A stretch of DNA of 23,587 bases, from assembly GCA_905215575.1 (NCBI GenBank), contig CAJMQV010000015.1, forward strand, positions 1 through 23,587. The letters are read 5' to 3'. The position numbers were made by a program, and so were the translations under genes. Each line of letters starts with the position of its first letter. Positions within the stretch are counted from its first letter, which is position 1. Source of the DNA: an uncultured bacterium. GTDB lineage: Bacteria; Bacteroidota; Bacteroidia; Bacteroidales; Bacteroidaceae. The notes under the pieces were generated by a model, which worked only from the letters and a program-made list of their open reading frames with translations, searched no databases and had not been told where the DNA came from. Below are positions 15,801 through 23,587 of this stretch, piece after piece.

Positions 15801-16978
15801 GTATGCGACACGTCAAAAGGCTGCGTGCTCCGCAACACTCCCTTGTGAAACGTAGCCAGCCAGACGTAACCTTCTTCGTCCATCTGGATGCCACAGATTT
15901 CATTGGAACGTGTCTGCGCATACTGGTGATAAAACAGCTGACGCAGGTCGGAAAACAGCACTCCTCCTCCTTCGGTGCCAATCCAGAGCAGTCCTTCCTC
16001 GTCGTAATAACCAGAAATCATACGTGTCTCGAAATATTGTTTTCCGTTATGAAGGAAGGACTGAAAATCGCGCAACTTGATTTCCCGTTCCGGCGTAAGG
16101 CTCAACAAAGTATATCCGTTCCAGGTCACGGCCAGGTACCGGGAATTCCCTATCGGGAGCAAACGAAAGACATCATTATGCGACAGCTGCTCCCCCATTC
16201 TTTCTGAAATATATTGCCAGTGATGCAACTTTCCATTTGTCAGGTCGTAACCATACAATCCGTCGCCCACAGTGGAAATCCAGATAAACGAATCATCGTT
16301 CAGTACAGAGGAAACCCACTTACTAGACGACAACTGCCCGTCACAAACTTTCTTCAATTGCTTTTGCCCGGGGGTAAAACGATAGACCGTTCCATTCCGG
16401 CTTGCACAATATAACGCTTTACCATCTTCTGCCATACACAGCACCACAAACGGATCGCTTTGTAAATTGTTCACCACATGACGCACAGAAACAAACGCTG
16501 TGTCCTGCACATAGGAGGACGGAAAAGTCACCTCCGACAATTCGCTGGAAGATACGCCCCAGCAGCTGCCCCCAGAACCGGCTACAAAGTCGGCAAACAT
16601 CACAGGCTGTTTGCTCACCGAATCGCATACGGGAAGAAAGCGTTCGTATTTCTTGTCGAACAAAAACAAGTTCTGTTCCGAACGAAGAAGCAGGTAATCC
16701 GTATCCAGCGATACCACCCTGTCAATTCTCCGGTAAAAAATTCCCGGCATCCGGAACACTTTGAAGGTACGTCCGTCGTAACGGTTCAGTCCGCTTCCGG
16801 TTCCGAACCACATGAATCCTTCCGTATCCTTTGCCACGGAATGAATGTCGTTGTCCGACAATCCATCGTTCATATTCAATACCTGAAAATCCTTCTCGGA
16901 AAGTGTCTGTGCACCCGCCGGAAGAAGCGAGAAAATACAAAGGAAAGATACAATGAGCAGGCAGTATATATTTTTCAT
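12857..16978 (-). CDS. Hybrid two-component system sensor kinase/response regulator (HTCS)
   Basis: A 1373-residue one-protein signalling system spanning the inner membrane. A signal peptide (1-23, ending AGA) precedes periplasmic beta-propeller repeats beginning GLSDNDIHSVAKDTEGFMW, with repeated LWIGT/MWFGT-type blades to about residue 650. A Y_Y_Y domain (about 710-780) follows, then a membrane segment near 787-806. Next come a HisKA domain with the phospho-accepting H851 in HELRTPLTLILSPL, and an ATPase domain (NLISNAFKYTPEGG, DTGKGI, GVGLKIVKHIV). A receiver domain has D1168 in LSDVMMPVMDG and the K of YVRKPFNPE. The C-terminal AraC DNA-binding domain covers about 1275-1373. All catalytic residues are intact. 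In this family the periplasmic domain binds an oligosaccharide and the AraC domain activates the adjacent susCD operon, which here diverges 232 bases away. Confidence 0.96.
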   Translation of the reverse strand: MKNIYCLLIVSFLCIFSLLPAGAQTLSEKDFQVLNMNDGLSDNDIHSVAKDTEGFMWFGTGSGLNRYDGRTFKVFRMPGIFYRRIDRVVSLDTDYLLLRSEQNLFLFDKKYERFLPVCDSVSKQPVMFADFVAGSGGSCWGVSSSELSEVTFPSSYVQDTAFVSVRHVVNNLQSDPFVVLCMAEDGKALYCASRNGTVYRFTPGQKQLKKVCDGQLSSSKWVSSVLNDDSFIWISTVGDGLYGYDLTNGKLHHWQYISERMGEQLSHNDVFRLLPIGNSRYLAVTWNGYTLLSLTPEREIKLRDFQSFLHNGKQYFETRMISGYYDEEGLLWIGTEGGGVLFSDLRQLFYHQYAQTRSNEICGIQMDEEGYVWLATFHKGVLRSTQPFDVSHTLSFESFDTGIPGLKTVLCSSSDKNGGFWFGTQDGRVLRYGKDRKWDDMRVGTPGQPSPVVWSLLMVSDEQCWAGTSDGLYWVDFQRGTSTHVGWSNPQIPDHIHIRALAAGDNQTLWLGTGRGLLRLWMSGTKVLRTHAGYEAKAGIPDTEIEVRALLYGTDKKLWAGYAGSGLVACSPEGDSILTRYTTAQGLCSNFVTTLAEDNDHSLWVGSNSGISRLSRHLQSFYNYYISGSNRSVFFGKDFLFWGNHSMLTYFRPSDLRFNYPKEKGRVIFTDLEVNHTPVQIGQKVNGQVVLPQSLLYTSELHLTHENRSFSLLFTNLLYLTKLQKYLFRLYPYQEDWIMADEGEKISYDRLPAGTYTFQVKTIFQDQSEGDVSSLKVVIAPHWSETLWFRLLVAAGLISIVLIYLHRVRLKQKRIQYELRLEHELFTVNMERNKEVELRKEREAFFTMAAHELRTPLTLILSPLRELLSKITPAHPFYSRLSVMFKYAEGLHTLTDRLLYIQKAEAGMVKLRLSAVDVLSLMRDVAEGFQPLAAERRITYAWVQGAEHVTIWADREKLSSVIQNLISNAFKYTPEGGKISLSVERKEFDQKPFCCISVTDTGKGIDAGLLQHIFEPFVTGDADPAVSTRMGVGLKIVKHIVEMHHGRVNVESEPGKGTSFAVYLPEGKSHFEEDDCTWDETPDTDDKEKGRESISDLMLLPEAEETSQKTEEERTAARQTVLIIEDNTDMRRYLRDLMKKYYRVLEAENGEEGVKVAVEQVPDLVLSDVMMPVMDGFTCCAELRKRKETAHIPILLLTAKAEDKDSVEASYRGADDYVRKPFNPEVLLAKVAHLLDMRRRLKQIYTRTLLHASSVSTEKTEGTESEFMQQVLSCIEGHASNPEFNVKVLAGELHMSQATLYRKLKQHTDLSAVELIRHIRMTQAAFLLMETSLPVTEVAERVGFNDLPTFRKHFTDMFGVSPSKYAEDNQKNK

Positions 16979-17210
16979 TTCTCAGATTAAGCTATATAAT
17001 GGTTACGCAAAGAAACAAAAATCTTGTCTAAAAAGTCAGAATACCGGTAAAAAAAACAGTTTTTACCCCCATAAAAACGCAGATAAGAAGAATACCGACT
17101 GTTAATGCAACGTTTACCCGCTGCCCTTACACCATTTATTTCGGAGATTTGCGACAGGAAAACCTGCCAACTTGTTTAACCATCTATATATAAACTTTAA
17201 TCTTAAAACC
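16979..17210. promoter_or_regulatory. HTCS-susC divergent control region with repeats
   Basis: This region must hold the promoters of both the hybrid regulator and susC. A direct repeat AGAATACCG occurs at 17038-17046 and 17089-17097 (51 bases start to start, about five helical turns). Between them lies a perfect inverted repeat, GGTAAAAA at 17046-17053 and TTTTTACC at 17060-17067. A GAGATTTG at 17144-17151 resembles the -7 element with one mismatch and could serve susC. These are candidate operator elements for the AraC domain of the regulator; no binding site is established. Confidence 0.45.
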
Positions 17211-20200
17211 ATGAGTCACATGAAAACACAATTCATCTCTCTGCTCATAGCCTTGCTGGCGGGACTATTACCACTGCAAGCGCAACAGGTGAGCATCTCC
17301 GGAATTGTTACAGACAAGAAACTGAATGAGCCCATCATCGGAGCTTCAGTAGTAGTTAAAGGTACAAGCAACGGTTGTATCACCGACCTGGACGGAAACT
17401 TCCAGCTGAACAACGTTGCCTCAGGAAGTACATTGGTAGTTTCCTACATCGGTTATCAAACCCAGGAAATCCCTGTACAAAAAGGAAAGACTTCTTATCA
17501 GGTCACTTTGTCCGAAGATACTCAAACACTCGATGAAGTGGTAGTAGTAGGTTTCGGTACACAGAAGAAAGTGAACCTGACCGGTGCCGTGGCCACAGTC
17601 GACACCAAGGCTTTGGAATCAAGACCTGTGTCACAAGTGGGACAGGCATTGCAGGGTACCGTGCCGGGACTAAACTTATCAACTGCTGACCTGGGTGGAC
17701 AGCTCGGACAATCCATGAAAGTAAACATCCGTGGAACAGGAACAATCGGTACCGGTTCAAAGGGTGAACCTCTTATCTTGATTGACGGTATGGAAGGAAA
17801 TATGAATACTCTGAACCCGGAAGATATTGAAAGCATCTCCGTACTGAAAGACGCTGCATCTTCTTCTATCTACGGTTCACGTGCTGCCTTCGGTGTAATC
17901 TTGATCACTACCAAGAAAGGTAAAGCTGGAAAAATGACCATCAACTACAACAACAGTTTCCGTTATTCCGGTCCGACCAACCTGCCGAATCAGCTCGATT
18001 CTTACCGCTTTGCCAACTTCTTCAACGAAGCAGCCGTAAACCAGGGTGATAAAATTATTTTCGACGAAGAAACTATCGGACGTATTCAGGACTACATGGC
18101 AGGTAAAATCACTACCACTACCATTCCTAACGGCAGCAACTGGCATTTCCATGAAAAAGCCAATGACAACGTCAACTGGTATAAAACACACTTCACCTGG
18201 GCCTGGAGCCAAGAACACAACCTCAGCATGAGCGGAGGAACCGAAAAACTACAATATTATGTATCGGGAAGTTATCTGAACCAGAACGGTAACCTGCGCT
18301 ACGGTAATGATAACATGAAACGTTACAATCTGAGTGCAAAAATCAACACAAAAATTAATAAATATATTGGTTTCAACCTGAGCACAAAATTCATCCGCTA
18401 CGACCTTGACAACCCAATTTATCTGGAAGAAGGAGGCTTGCTGTATCATGACATTGCCCGTATGTGGCCGACAATGCCATTTAAAGATCCGAACGGACAC
18501 TATATGCGCAACGGAAAGCTGGCACAGCTGACTGACGGCGGTCGTTCCAAAACACACAACGATGACATTTATCTGCAGGGACAAGTGGTACTCCACCCGC
18601 TTAAGAATTGGAATATCTATGCGGAAGCTGGCATGCGCGTCATTAACCAGAACAAGCAGGTGAACCTGAACAAGATTTATGAATATGACATCAACAACAA
18701 TCCTGTAGAACTGGCATTCAGCGGTAGCTATGCACCGGGAGCCACCTTTGCCCGCATGAACTACCTGAACAGCAACTTCTACACCACTTCTTTCTATACC
18801 GATTATACCCTCGAAAAGAATGACCATTACCTGAAAGTAATGTTGGGTATGAATACGGAAGAATACATTGTACGTTCTCTGTCAGCACAACGCAGCGATG
18901 TCATTTCTGGACTGATTCCGGAAATCAGCGCTTCGGTAGGTGAAGATAAAATCAACAATGACGACAACAATCCTACCCAATACAGAAACTGGGCTACCGC
19001 TGGATTCTTCGGACGTATCAACTACTCTTATAAAGAACGTTATTTGTTTGAAGCTAACCTCCGCTACGACGGTTCTTCACGTTTCCTTCGCGACCAGCGC
19101 TGGAACCTCTTCCCGTCATTCTCTTTCGGATGGAACATGGCACATGAATCATTCTTTGCTCCGCTGACTAAAGTTATCAATACATTCAAACCACGTGTAT
19201 CATGGGGTATGCTAGGTAACCAGAACACCGATGAGTTCTATCCGTTCTATCTGACACAAAATGTAATAGCCAATGGCGGAAGCTGGCTGATGGGCGGTGT
19301 ACGTCCTACCACATCCGGTGTACCGGGACTGGTCAGCAGTACGCTTACCTGGGAAAAAATTTACAATACCAATATCGGTTTTGACTTCGGATTGCTCAAC
19401 AACCGCCTGACAGGTTCATTTGAATACTTCATCCGCCGTACCAAAGGTATGGTAGGTCCTCCAGCTGAAATCGGTGCCGCACTGGGTACTACACTGCCGA
19501 ACACCAACAATGCTGAACTGGAAAACAAAGGATGGGACTTGAACATCTCCTGGAGAGACCGCATCGGACAAGTGAACTACGATTTGGGCTTCAACCTTTC
19601 CGATAACCGTGCAAAGGTGAAAAAATATCCGAATGCTTCAAAAGCTATCTATCAGGCCGACGGTGAAACATACGCTTATTATGACGGAAAAACCATCGGT
19701 GAAATCTGGGGATATGAAACTCAGGGTATTGCACAGAGCGACCAGCAGATGCAGGAATGGCAGGCTGCAAACGACCAGAGCAAACTGGGCTCTCAGTGGG
19801 GTGCCGGTGATATCATGTACAAGGATTTGAACGGTGACAAAATGGTTGACGATGGTTCCAAGACAGTAGACGACCACGGTGATTTGAGAGTTATCGGTAA
19901 CAGCGAACCTCGTTTCAACTTTGGTCTTCACCTTGGTGCCGACTGGAAAGGCTTCGATGTACAGATGTTCTTCCAGGGTGTATTGAAACGCGATCTCTGG
20001 CTCAGCGGTCCGTTATTCTGGGGAGCTGACGGAGGAGAATGGCAGTCTGTAGGTTACGAAGAACACCTCGATTACTGGCGTCCGCAAAACACAACTTCTA
20101 TCTTCGGTCCGAACACAGATGCCTACTACCCGAAAGCTTATATCGGCGACAAAGGAGATAAAAACAAACTAACACAGACCGGTTACCTGCAAAACGGAGC

Positions 20201-20429
20201 TTACATGCGTATGAAGAACCTGCAAGTGGGTTACACCTTCCCGAAAGCATGGACCAGCAAAGTCAATATCGAAAAAGTACGCGTGTACTTCAGTGCAGAA
20301 AACCTGTTTACCATCAGCGGTATTGCTGATATGTTCGACCCTGAGGCCATTGCAGCCAACGGATGGTCCAGCGGAAAAACTTATCCGCTTTCACAGACCT
20401 TCTCATTCGGTATCAACGTGACACTCTAA
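17211..20429 (+). CDS. susC: SusC/RagA-family TonB-dependent outer-membrane glycan transporter
   Basis: A 1072-residue outer-membrane transporter. A signal peptide (MKTQFISLLIALLAGLLPL, cleaved before QQVSISG) is followed by a carboxypeptidase-regulatory-like beta domain (GIVTDKKLNEPIIGASVVVK, SYIGYQTQEIPV). A TonB box region (DEVVVVGFGTQKK) comes next, then the plug domain (LQGTVPGLNL, NIRGTGTI, LIDGMEGNMNTLNPEDIESI, VLKDAASSSIYGSRAAFGVI), and a long beta barrel ending in an aromatic strand (FSFGINVTL). It imports oligosaccharides delivered by the partner SusD using TonB energy. ATG at 17211 or 17220 is the likely start; the frame runs upstream to a TTG at 17172, but the signal peptide argues for the later starts. 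SusD follows 22 bases downstream in the same operon. No frameshift or missing segment is apparent. Confidence 0.97.
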   Translation: MSHMKTQFISLLIALLAGLLPLQAQQVSISGIVTDKKLNEPIIGASVVVKGTSNGCITDLDGNFQLNNVASGSTLVVSYIGYQTQEIPVQKGKTSYQVTLSEDTQTLDEVVVVGFGTQKKVNLTGAVATVDTKALESRPVSQVGQALQGTVPGLNLSTADLGGQLGQSMKVNIRGTGTIGTGSKGEPLILIDGMEGNMNTLNPEDIESISVLKDAASSSIYGSRAAFGVILITTKKGKAGKMTINYNNSFRYSGPTNLPNQLDSYRFANFFNEAAVNQGDKIIFDEETIGRIQDYMAGKITTTTIPNGSNWHFHEKANDNVNWYKTHFTWAWSQEHNLSMSGGTEKLQYYVSGSYLNQNGNLRYGNDNMKRYNLSAKINTKINKYIGFNLSTKFIRYDLDNPIYLEEGGLLYHDIARMWPTMPFKDPNGHYMRNGKLAQLTDGGRSKTHNDDIYLQGQVVLHPLKNWNIYAEAGMRVINQNKQVNLNKIYEYDINNNPVELAFSGSYAPGATFARMNYLNSNFYTTSFYTDYTLEKNDHYLKVMLGMNTEEYIVRSLSAQRSDVISGLIPEISASVGEDKINNDDNNPTQYRNWATAGFFGRINYSYKERYLFEANLRYDGSSRFLRDQRWNLFPSFSFGWNMAHESFFAPLTKVINTFKPRVSWGMLGNQNTDEFYPFYLTQNVIANGGSWLMGGVRPTTSGVPGLVSSTLTWEKIYNTNIGFDFGLLNNRLTGSFEYFIRRTKGMVGPPAEIGAALGTTLPNTNNAELENKGWDLNISWRDRIGQVNYDLGFNLSDNRAKVKKYPNASKAIYQADGETYAYYDGKTIGEIWGYETQGIAQSDQQMQEWQAANDQSKLGSQWGAGDIMYKDLNGDKMVDDGSKTVDDHGDLRVIGNSEPRFNFGLHLGADWKGFDVQMFFQGVLKRDLWLSGPLFWGADGGEWQSVGYEEHLDYWRPQNTTSIFGPNTDAYYPKAYIGDKGDKNKLTQTGYLQNGAYMRMKNLQVGYTFPKAWTSKVNIEKVRVYFSAENLFTISGIADMFDPEAIAANGWSSGKTYPLSQTFSFGINVTL

Positions 20430-20451
20430 CCCTTAAACATTTGAACGAACC

Positions 20452-22440
20452 ATGAAAAAAAATATATTATTCGCCATTGGAATGACAGCCCTGGCCTGCT
20501 CCTGCAACGATTTTCTGGACAGAGAGCCAATGGATGCAGTACCTGTAGAAAAATATTTGCTCAGTGAAAATGACCTGGCAGCCTATACGGCCAACCTATA
20601 TAACTCACTGCCTTCGCATAAACCCGGAGTGTACGACATCGGTGTCTTCGCAACCGATAACAACAGTGACAACCAGGCAGCTTCCAACCCGGAAAAGCTG
20701 TTTGTGAAAGGTGAAAACCGTGTAGCACAATCGGGAGGTGCCTGGAACTTCAGCGAAATCCGTTCGGCCAACTACTTCATCAACCGCGTACGTCCGTTGC
20801 TTGAAGCCGGTGAGCTAGGTGGCAATGAAGCCAACAACAAACATTATCTAGGTGAAGCCTATTTCTTCCGTGCATTCTATTATGCCAACAAGCTGGACTC
20901 ACTGGGCGACTTCCCCATTATCAAGACAACCATTGCCGACAATTATGAAGCAGTAAAACAAGCCAGCCAGCGCCGTCCGCGCAACGAAGTGGCCCGCTTC
21001 ATCATTGAAGACCTTGACTCGGCTTACTACTTTATGTCAAACACTCCTCCGGCCAGTAACCGTCTGACCAAGGATTGTGCTGCCCTGCTGAAGAGCCGTG
21101 TAGCCTTGTTCGAAGGTACATGGGAAAAATACCACAAAGGCACAGCGCGCGTTCCGGGCGGACCGGGATGGCCAGGTGCACAGAAAGACTATCTGAAAGA
21201 TTTCACCATCGACATTGATGCGGAAATCAGCTATTTTCTGAACGAGGCCAAGGAAGCCGCACAGATTGTAGCCGATAACTATCCACTTTACAATGACTAT
21301 CCGGCTTTGTTCAACAGCAACTCATTGAGTTCCATGCCCGAAGTCTTACTGTGGAGAGCTTACGATGCCAACCTGACACCAGCTGTGAACCACTTCGTAG
21401 TGGGCTATCTGCAACGTAACGGAGGCGGAAACAGTGGCTACACCCGCAGCATGATTAATACCTACCTGATGCAAAACGGACTTCCTATCTATGCTGCTGG
21501 TACAGATTACAAAGGCGACCGCACTTATCAGGATGTAGCAGAAGGACGTGACCCGCGTCTGACTTACAATACCCTGATGCCGGGCGACATGCTGACTGAA
21601 AAGGCTGCCATGACCGAAGCCATCATTGACGGAGCCGGATATTACTATCGTGCCCCGATTACAGAAATGGCTGAAAACCGCAGCACAACCGGTTATTCCA
21701 TTAAGAAAGGTTTGAATACCGATCCTTCACAAGGTCCTACCTTGCCGTCTACTACCGCATGTGTCATCTTCCGCGCAGCTGAAGCTTATCTTAACTACAT
21801 GGAAGCAGACTATGAACTGAACCACTCGCTTGATGCGAAAAGTAAAGGATACTGGGAAGCCATCCGCAGACGTGCCGGTATGGATACCGACTACGAAAAG
21901 ACTAACCGCAATACAGATTTGACGAAAGAAATCGACCTGGCACGCTACTCAGGCAATAATCTGGTAGACGTTACGCTCTACAACATCCGTCGTGAACGCC
22001 GCGTGGAACTGGCTGCCGAAGGATTCCGCCTGCGTGACCTCCGCCGCTGGTGTGCACTCGACAAGATGCAGAACTATCAGGTAGAAGGATTCAACCTGTG
22101 GGCAGAGAACTACAAACGCTATGCCACCCCGGATGCCGGTATCAACGGACAGAATTTCGACAAAGCACTGACTGTTATCGACCTGAAAGAAGCCGGCACA
22201 GAAGGGGCCAACGTATCGGCCAAGAGCGATGGTGACTACCTGCTTCCGTATCGTGTCATTTCCAGCAACATTGCCTATAACGGCTACAACTGGAACCCGA
22301 ACCGTTACCTCTTCCCCATTGCTTTCGATCATTTCCGTCTGACAACCGAAGTGGAAGGTTCAGGTGACTATACTTCCTCTCCTATCTATCAGAATCCGGG
22401 ATGGAAGATTGAAACAAACAGTTTGCCCGAAGGCGAATAA
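20452..22440 (+). CDS. susD: SusD/RagB-family surface glycan-binding lipoprotein
   Basis: A 662-residue outer-membrane lipoprotein with a short signal peptide and a cysteine pair (C16 and C18, ACSCNDFLD), one of which would be lipidated. SusD hallmarks follow: DFLDREPMDAVP, the N-terminal helices (RSANYFINRVRPLLEAG, GEAYFFRAFYYANKLDSLGD), and the C-terminal repeat-like helices (FRAAEAYLNYMEADYELN, NIRRERRVELAAEGFRLRDLRRW). SusD proteins cap the SusC barrel and capture glycans at the cell surface. It is longer than the classic SusD (about 550 residues), which is common in host-glycan and complex-glycan loci. It is coupled to susC upstream. The stop is followed by a long hairpin before the sulfatase. 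Confidence 0.96.
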   Translation: MKKNILFAIGMTALACSCNDFLDREPMDAVPVEKYLLSENDLAAYTANLYNSLPSHKPGVYDIGVFATDNNSDNQAASNPEKLFVKGENRVAQSGGAWNFSEIRSANYFINRVRPLLEAGELGGNEANNKHYLGEAYFFRAFYYANKLDSLGDFPIIKTTIADNYEAVKQASQRRPRNEVARFIIEDLDSAYYFMSNTPPASNRLTKDCAALLKSRVALFEGTWEKYHKGTARVPGGPGWPGAQKDYLKDFTIDIDAEISYFLNEAKEAAQIVADNYPLYNDYPALFNSNSLSSMPEVLLWRAYDANLTPAVNHFVVGYLQRNGGGNSGYTRSMINTYLMQNGLPIYAAGTDYKGDRTYQDVAEGRDPRLTYNTLMPGDMLTEKAAMTEAIIDGAGYYYRAPITEMAENRSTTGYSIKKGLNTDPSQGPTLPSTTACVIFRAAEAYLNYMEADYELNHSLDAKSKGYWEAIRRRAGMDTDYEKTNRNTDLTKEIDLARYSGNNLVDVTLYNIRRERRVELAAEGFRLRDLRRWCALDKMQNYQVEGFNLWAENYKRYATPDAGINGQNFDKALTVIDLKEAGTEGANVSAKSDGDYLLPYRVISSNIAYNGYNWNPNRYLFPIAFDHFRLTTEVEGSGDYTSSPIYQNPGWKIETNSLPEGE

Positions 22441-22464
22441 TAATATCCCAACCTTGTAAACCCC

Positions 22465-22526
22465 AAAGGAGAAGTTCTTATGAAGATCACTTTTTCCACT
22501 GTAATCTTCTTAAAAACTTCTCCTTT
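22465..22526 (+). terminator. Long hairpin between susD and the sulfatase gene
   Basis: The arms AAAGGAGAAGTT (22465-22476) and AACTTCTCCTTT (22515-22526) are perfectly complementary. Inside them GAAGAT (22482-22487) pairs with ATCTTC (22504-22509), giving one extended stem with a small internal bulge and a 16-base loop. A short T run follows the 3' arm. Such hairpins after susD are thought to reduce transcription of downstream PUL enzymes relative to susCD; complete termination is unlikely if the sulfatase has no promoter of its own. None was recognised in the 37 bases before the sulfatase ATG. Confidence 0.7.
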
Positions 22527-22563
22527 TCCGATTTTTCTCCTACCTTTACCTCCCTCCATTGAT

Positions 22564-23587
22564 ATGAAACTGACACTACTCGTTTATACATCTGCCTTAG
22601 GCGCCGTACTTCCGTTCTCGGCATGTTCCCGCCCTGAATCCAGGCCCTCACGTCCTAATCTGGTCTTCATCATGGCCGACCAGTTCAGGGGCGATGCCAT
22701 GGGATGCATGGAAAAGGAACCCGTACAGACTCCGAACCTCGACCGCCTGGCTTCTGAAGGAATCCTCTTTACCGATGCCGTGAGCAGCTATCCGGTGTCA
22801 TCGCCCGCACGGGCCATGCTGATGACAGGAATGTATCCGGCAGCCAACGGAGTGACGGGCAACTGCAACTCACAGAATACCCCCTACGGAGTGGAGCTTT
22901 CGGAAGAAGCCGTATGCTGGAGCGATGTGCTGAAGGAAGAAGGGTATCGCACGGCCTACATCGGCAAGTGGCACCTCGATGCCCCGTACCGCCCCTACGT
23001 GGATACGTACAACAACAAGGGAGAAGTGGCCTGGAACGAATGGTGTCCGCCTGAACGCCGCCACGGGTTCGACAAGTGGATTGCTTACGGCACGTACGAC
23101 AATCACCTGAAACCGATGTACTGGGATACGAAATCCGGACGAGAGGAGTTCTACTACGTCAACCAGTGGGGACCTGCCTACGAGGCCGACCGCGCCATCG
23201 AGTTCATCCGTACGGAAGGCACAAAAACTGACCATCCCTTTGCCATGGTGGTGTCCATGAATCCTCCGCATACGGGCTACGAACTGGTGCCCGAAACCTA
23301 CAAGCAGCTGTACGACTCGCTCGATGTGGAAGCATTGGCTCAAAAGTTGCCCTACATTCCGGAAAAGGGCACTCCTGAAGGCGACTACTTCCGCGAAAAC
23401 ATCCGCAACTACTACGCCTGCATCACCGGAGTGGACGAACATGTGGGACGCAATTATGCCGTGAGCGGCATCTACACGAGCGGCGTCGTCTTCGAGCCCG
23501 ACTTCTACCGGAAGGCGGCCGACGCATTGAGGAACGACGACCTTCCCGTGCACGCTTGGATTTGGTTCGGTCTCTACGAGACCGACC
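22564..23587 (+). CDS. Serine-type sulfatase lipoprotein (S1 family), partial and possibly chimeric after residue 296
   Basis: A sulfatase that would hydrolyse sulfate esters on the glycan handled by this locus. A lipoprotein signal ends FSAC (C21). Metal-site residues occur in NLVFIMADQFRGDAMG (D39, Q40). The active-site signature SSPARAMLMTG gives S79 as the residue to be converted to formylglycine (S-x-P-x-R), so maturation needs the radical-SAM enzyme anSME, not the cysteine route. GKWHLD (K135, H137) is also present. Family-like sequence continues to YYACITGVDEHVGR (R296). There the expected continuation, ending in a DHG metal motif, is replaced by NYAVSGIYTSGVVFEPDF and LPVHAWIWFGLYETD, which I do not recognise as sulfatase; the frame stays open to the window edge. 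The N-terminal call is firm; the last 45 residues are doubtful. Confidence 0.88.
   Translation, partial: MKLTLLVYTSALGAVLPFSACSRPESRPSRPNLVFIMADQFRGDAMGCMEKEPVQTPNLDRLASEGILFTDAVSSYPVSSPARAMLMTGMYPAANGVTGNCNSQNTPYGVELSEEAVCWSDVLKEEGYRTAYIGKWHLDAPYRPYVDTYNNKGEVAWNEWCPPERRHGFDKWIAYGTYDNHLKPMYWDTKSGREEFYYVNQWGPAYEADRAIEFIRTEGTKTDHPFAMVVSMNPPHTGYELVPETYKQLYDSLDVEALAQKLPYIPEKGTPEGDYFRENIRNYYACITGVDEHVGRNYAVSGIYTSGVVFEPDFYRKAADALRNDDLPVHAWIWFGLYETD

Noticed and set aside
22870..23553. 227-codon minus-strand frame over the sulfatase
   Set aside because: Antisense to a clear sulfatase; a GC-rich codon-use artefact.
1..23587. CRISPR array, tRNA, rRNA or insertion sequence
   Set aside because: No regularly spaced repeats, cloverleaf sequences, rRNA motifs or transposase frames were seen on reading both strands.

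Overview
The window looks like chromosomal DNA from a gut Bacteroidales bacterium (Bacteroides/Phocaeicola type). The evidence is a SusC/SusD pair divergent from a giant hybrid two-component regulator, a serine-type sulfatase lipoprotein, a MksF-MksE condensin operon, and promoters of the Bacteroidota type (TTTG - about 20 nt - TAnnTTTG) with little Shine-Dalgarno character. No rRNA, tRNA, CRISPR array or insertion sequence was recognised.

Layout. 1-220 (-): N-terminus of a hybrid two-component regulator, cut by the window edge. 449-1014 (+): an alginate-lyase-like gene, broken by a one-base frameshift and then truncated. At about 997-1014 the lyase remnant is fused directly to the N-terminal ~175 codons of an SMC-type ATPase (MksB/JetC-like, -), the last gene of an mksF-mksE-mksB operon (3279 down to ~1000). 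3470-4402 (+): a DUF4112-like membrane protein and a cytoplasmic FKBP prolyl isomerase. 4448-7426 (-): an AT-rich two-gene cassette, a NYN/LabA-type nuclease translationally coupled to a 785-residue TIR-like/coiled-coil/TPR protein, which looks like an acquired conflict or defence module. 7577-8251 (-): a histidine phosphatase. 8353-9720 (+): a secreted/membrane protein with an SH3 domain, many membrane segments and a C-terminal PARP-like ADP-ribosyltransferase domain carrying a complete H-Y-E triad. A strong bidirectional terminator follows. 9769-11725 (-): an iron-dependent alcohol dehydrogenase and a TetR regulator. 11939-12847 (+): an AraC regulator.

12857-23587 is a polysaccharide utilisation locus (PUL): a hybrid two-component sensor/regulator (-), divergent from susC, susD and a serine-type sulfatase (+). 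The regulator would sense a periplasmic glycan fragment and activate susCD; the TonB-dependent SusC porin and SusD surface lipoprotein import the glycan, and the sulfatase implies that the glycan is sulfated. A long hairpin lies between susD and the sulfatase. The sulfatase stops resembling its family at residue 296, about 140 bases before the window end, so both edges of the window show unexpected in-sequence joins. These may be real rearrangements or assembly chimeras.

The strongest candidates for undescribed biology are the NYN + TIR-like-TPR cassette and the SH3-membrane-PARP fusion protein. All identifications were made by reading the translations; no database search was possible.
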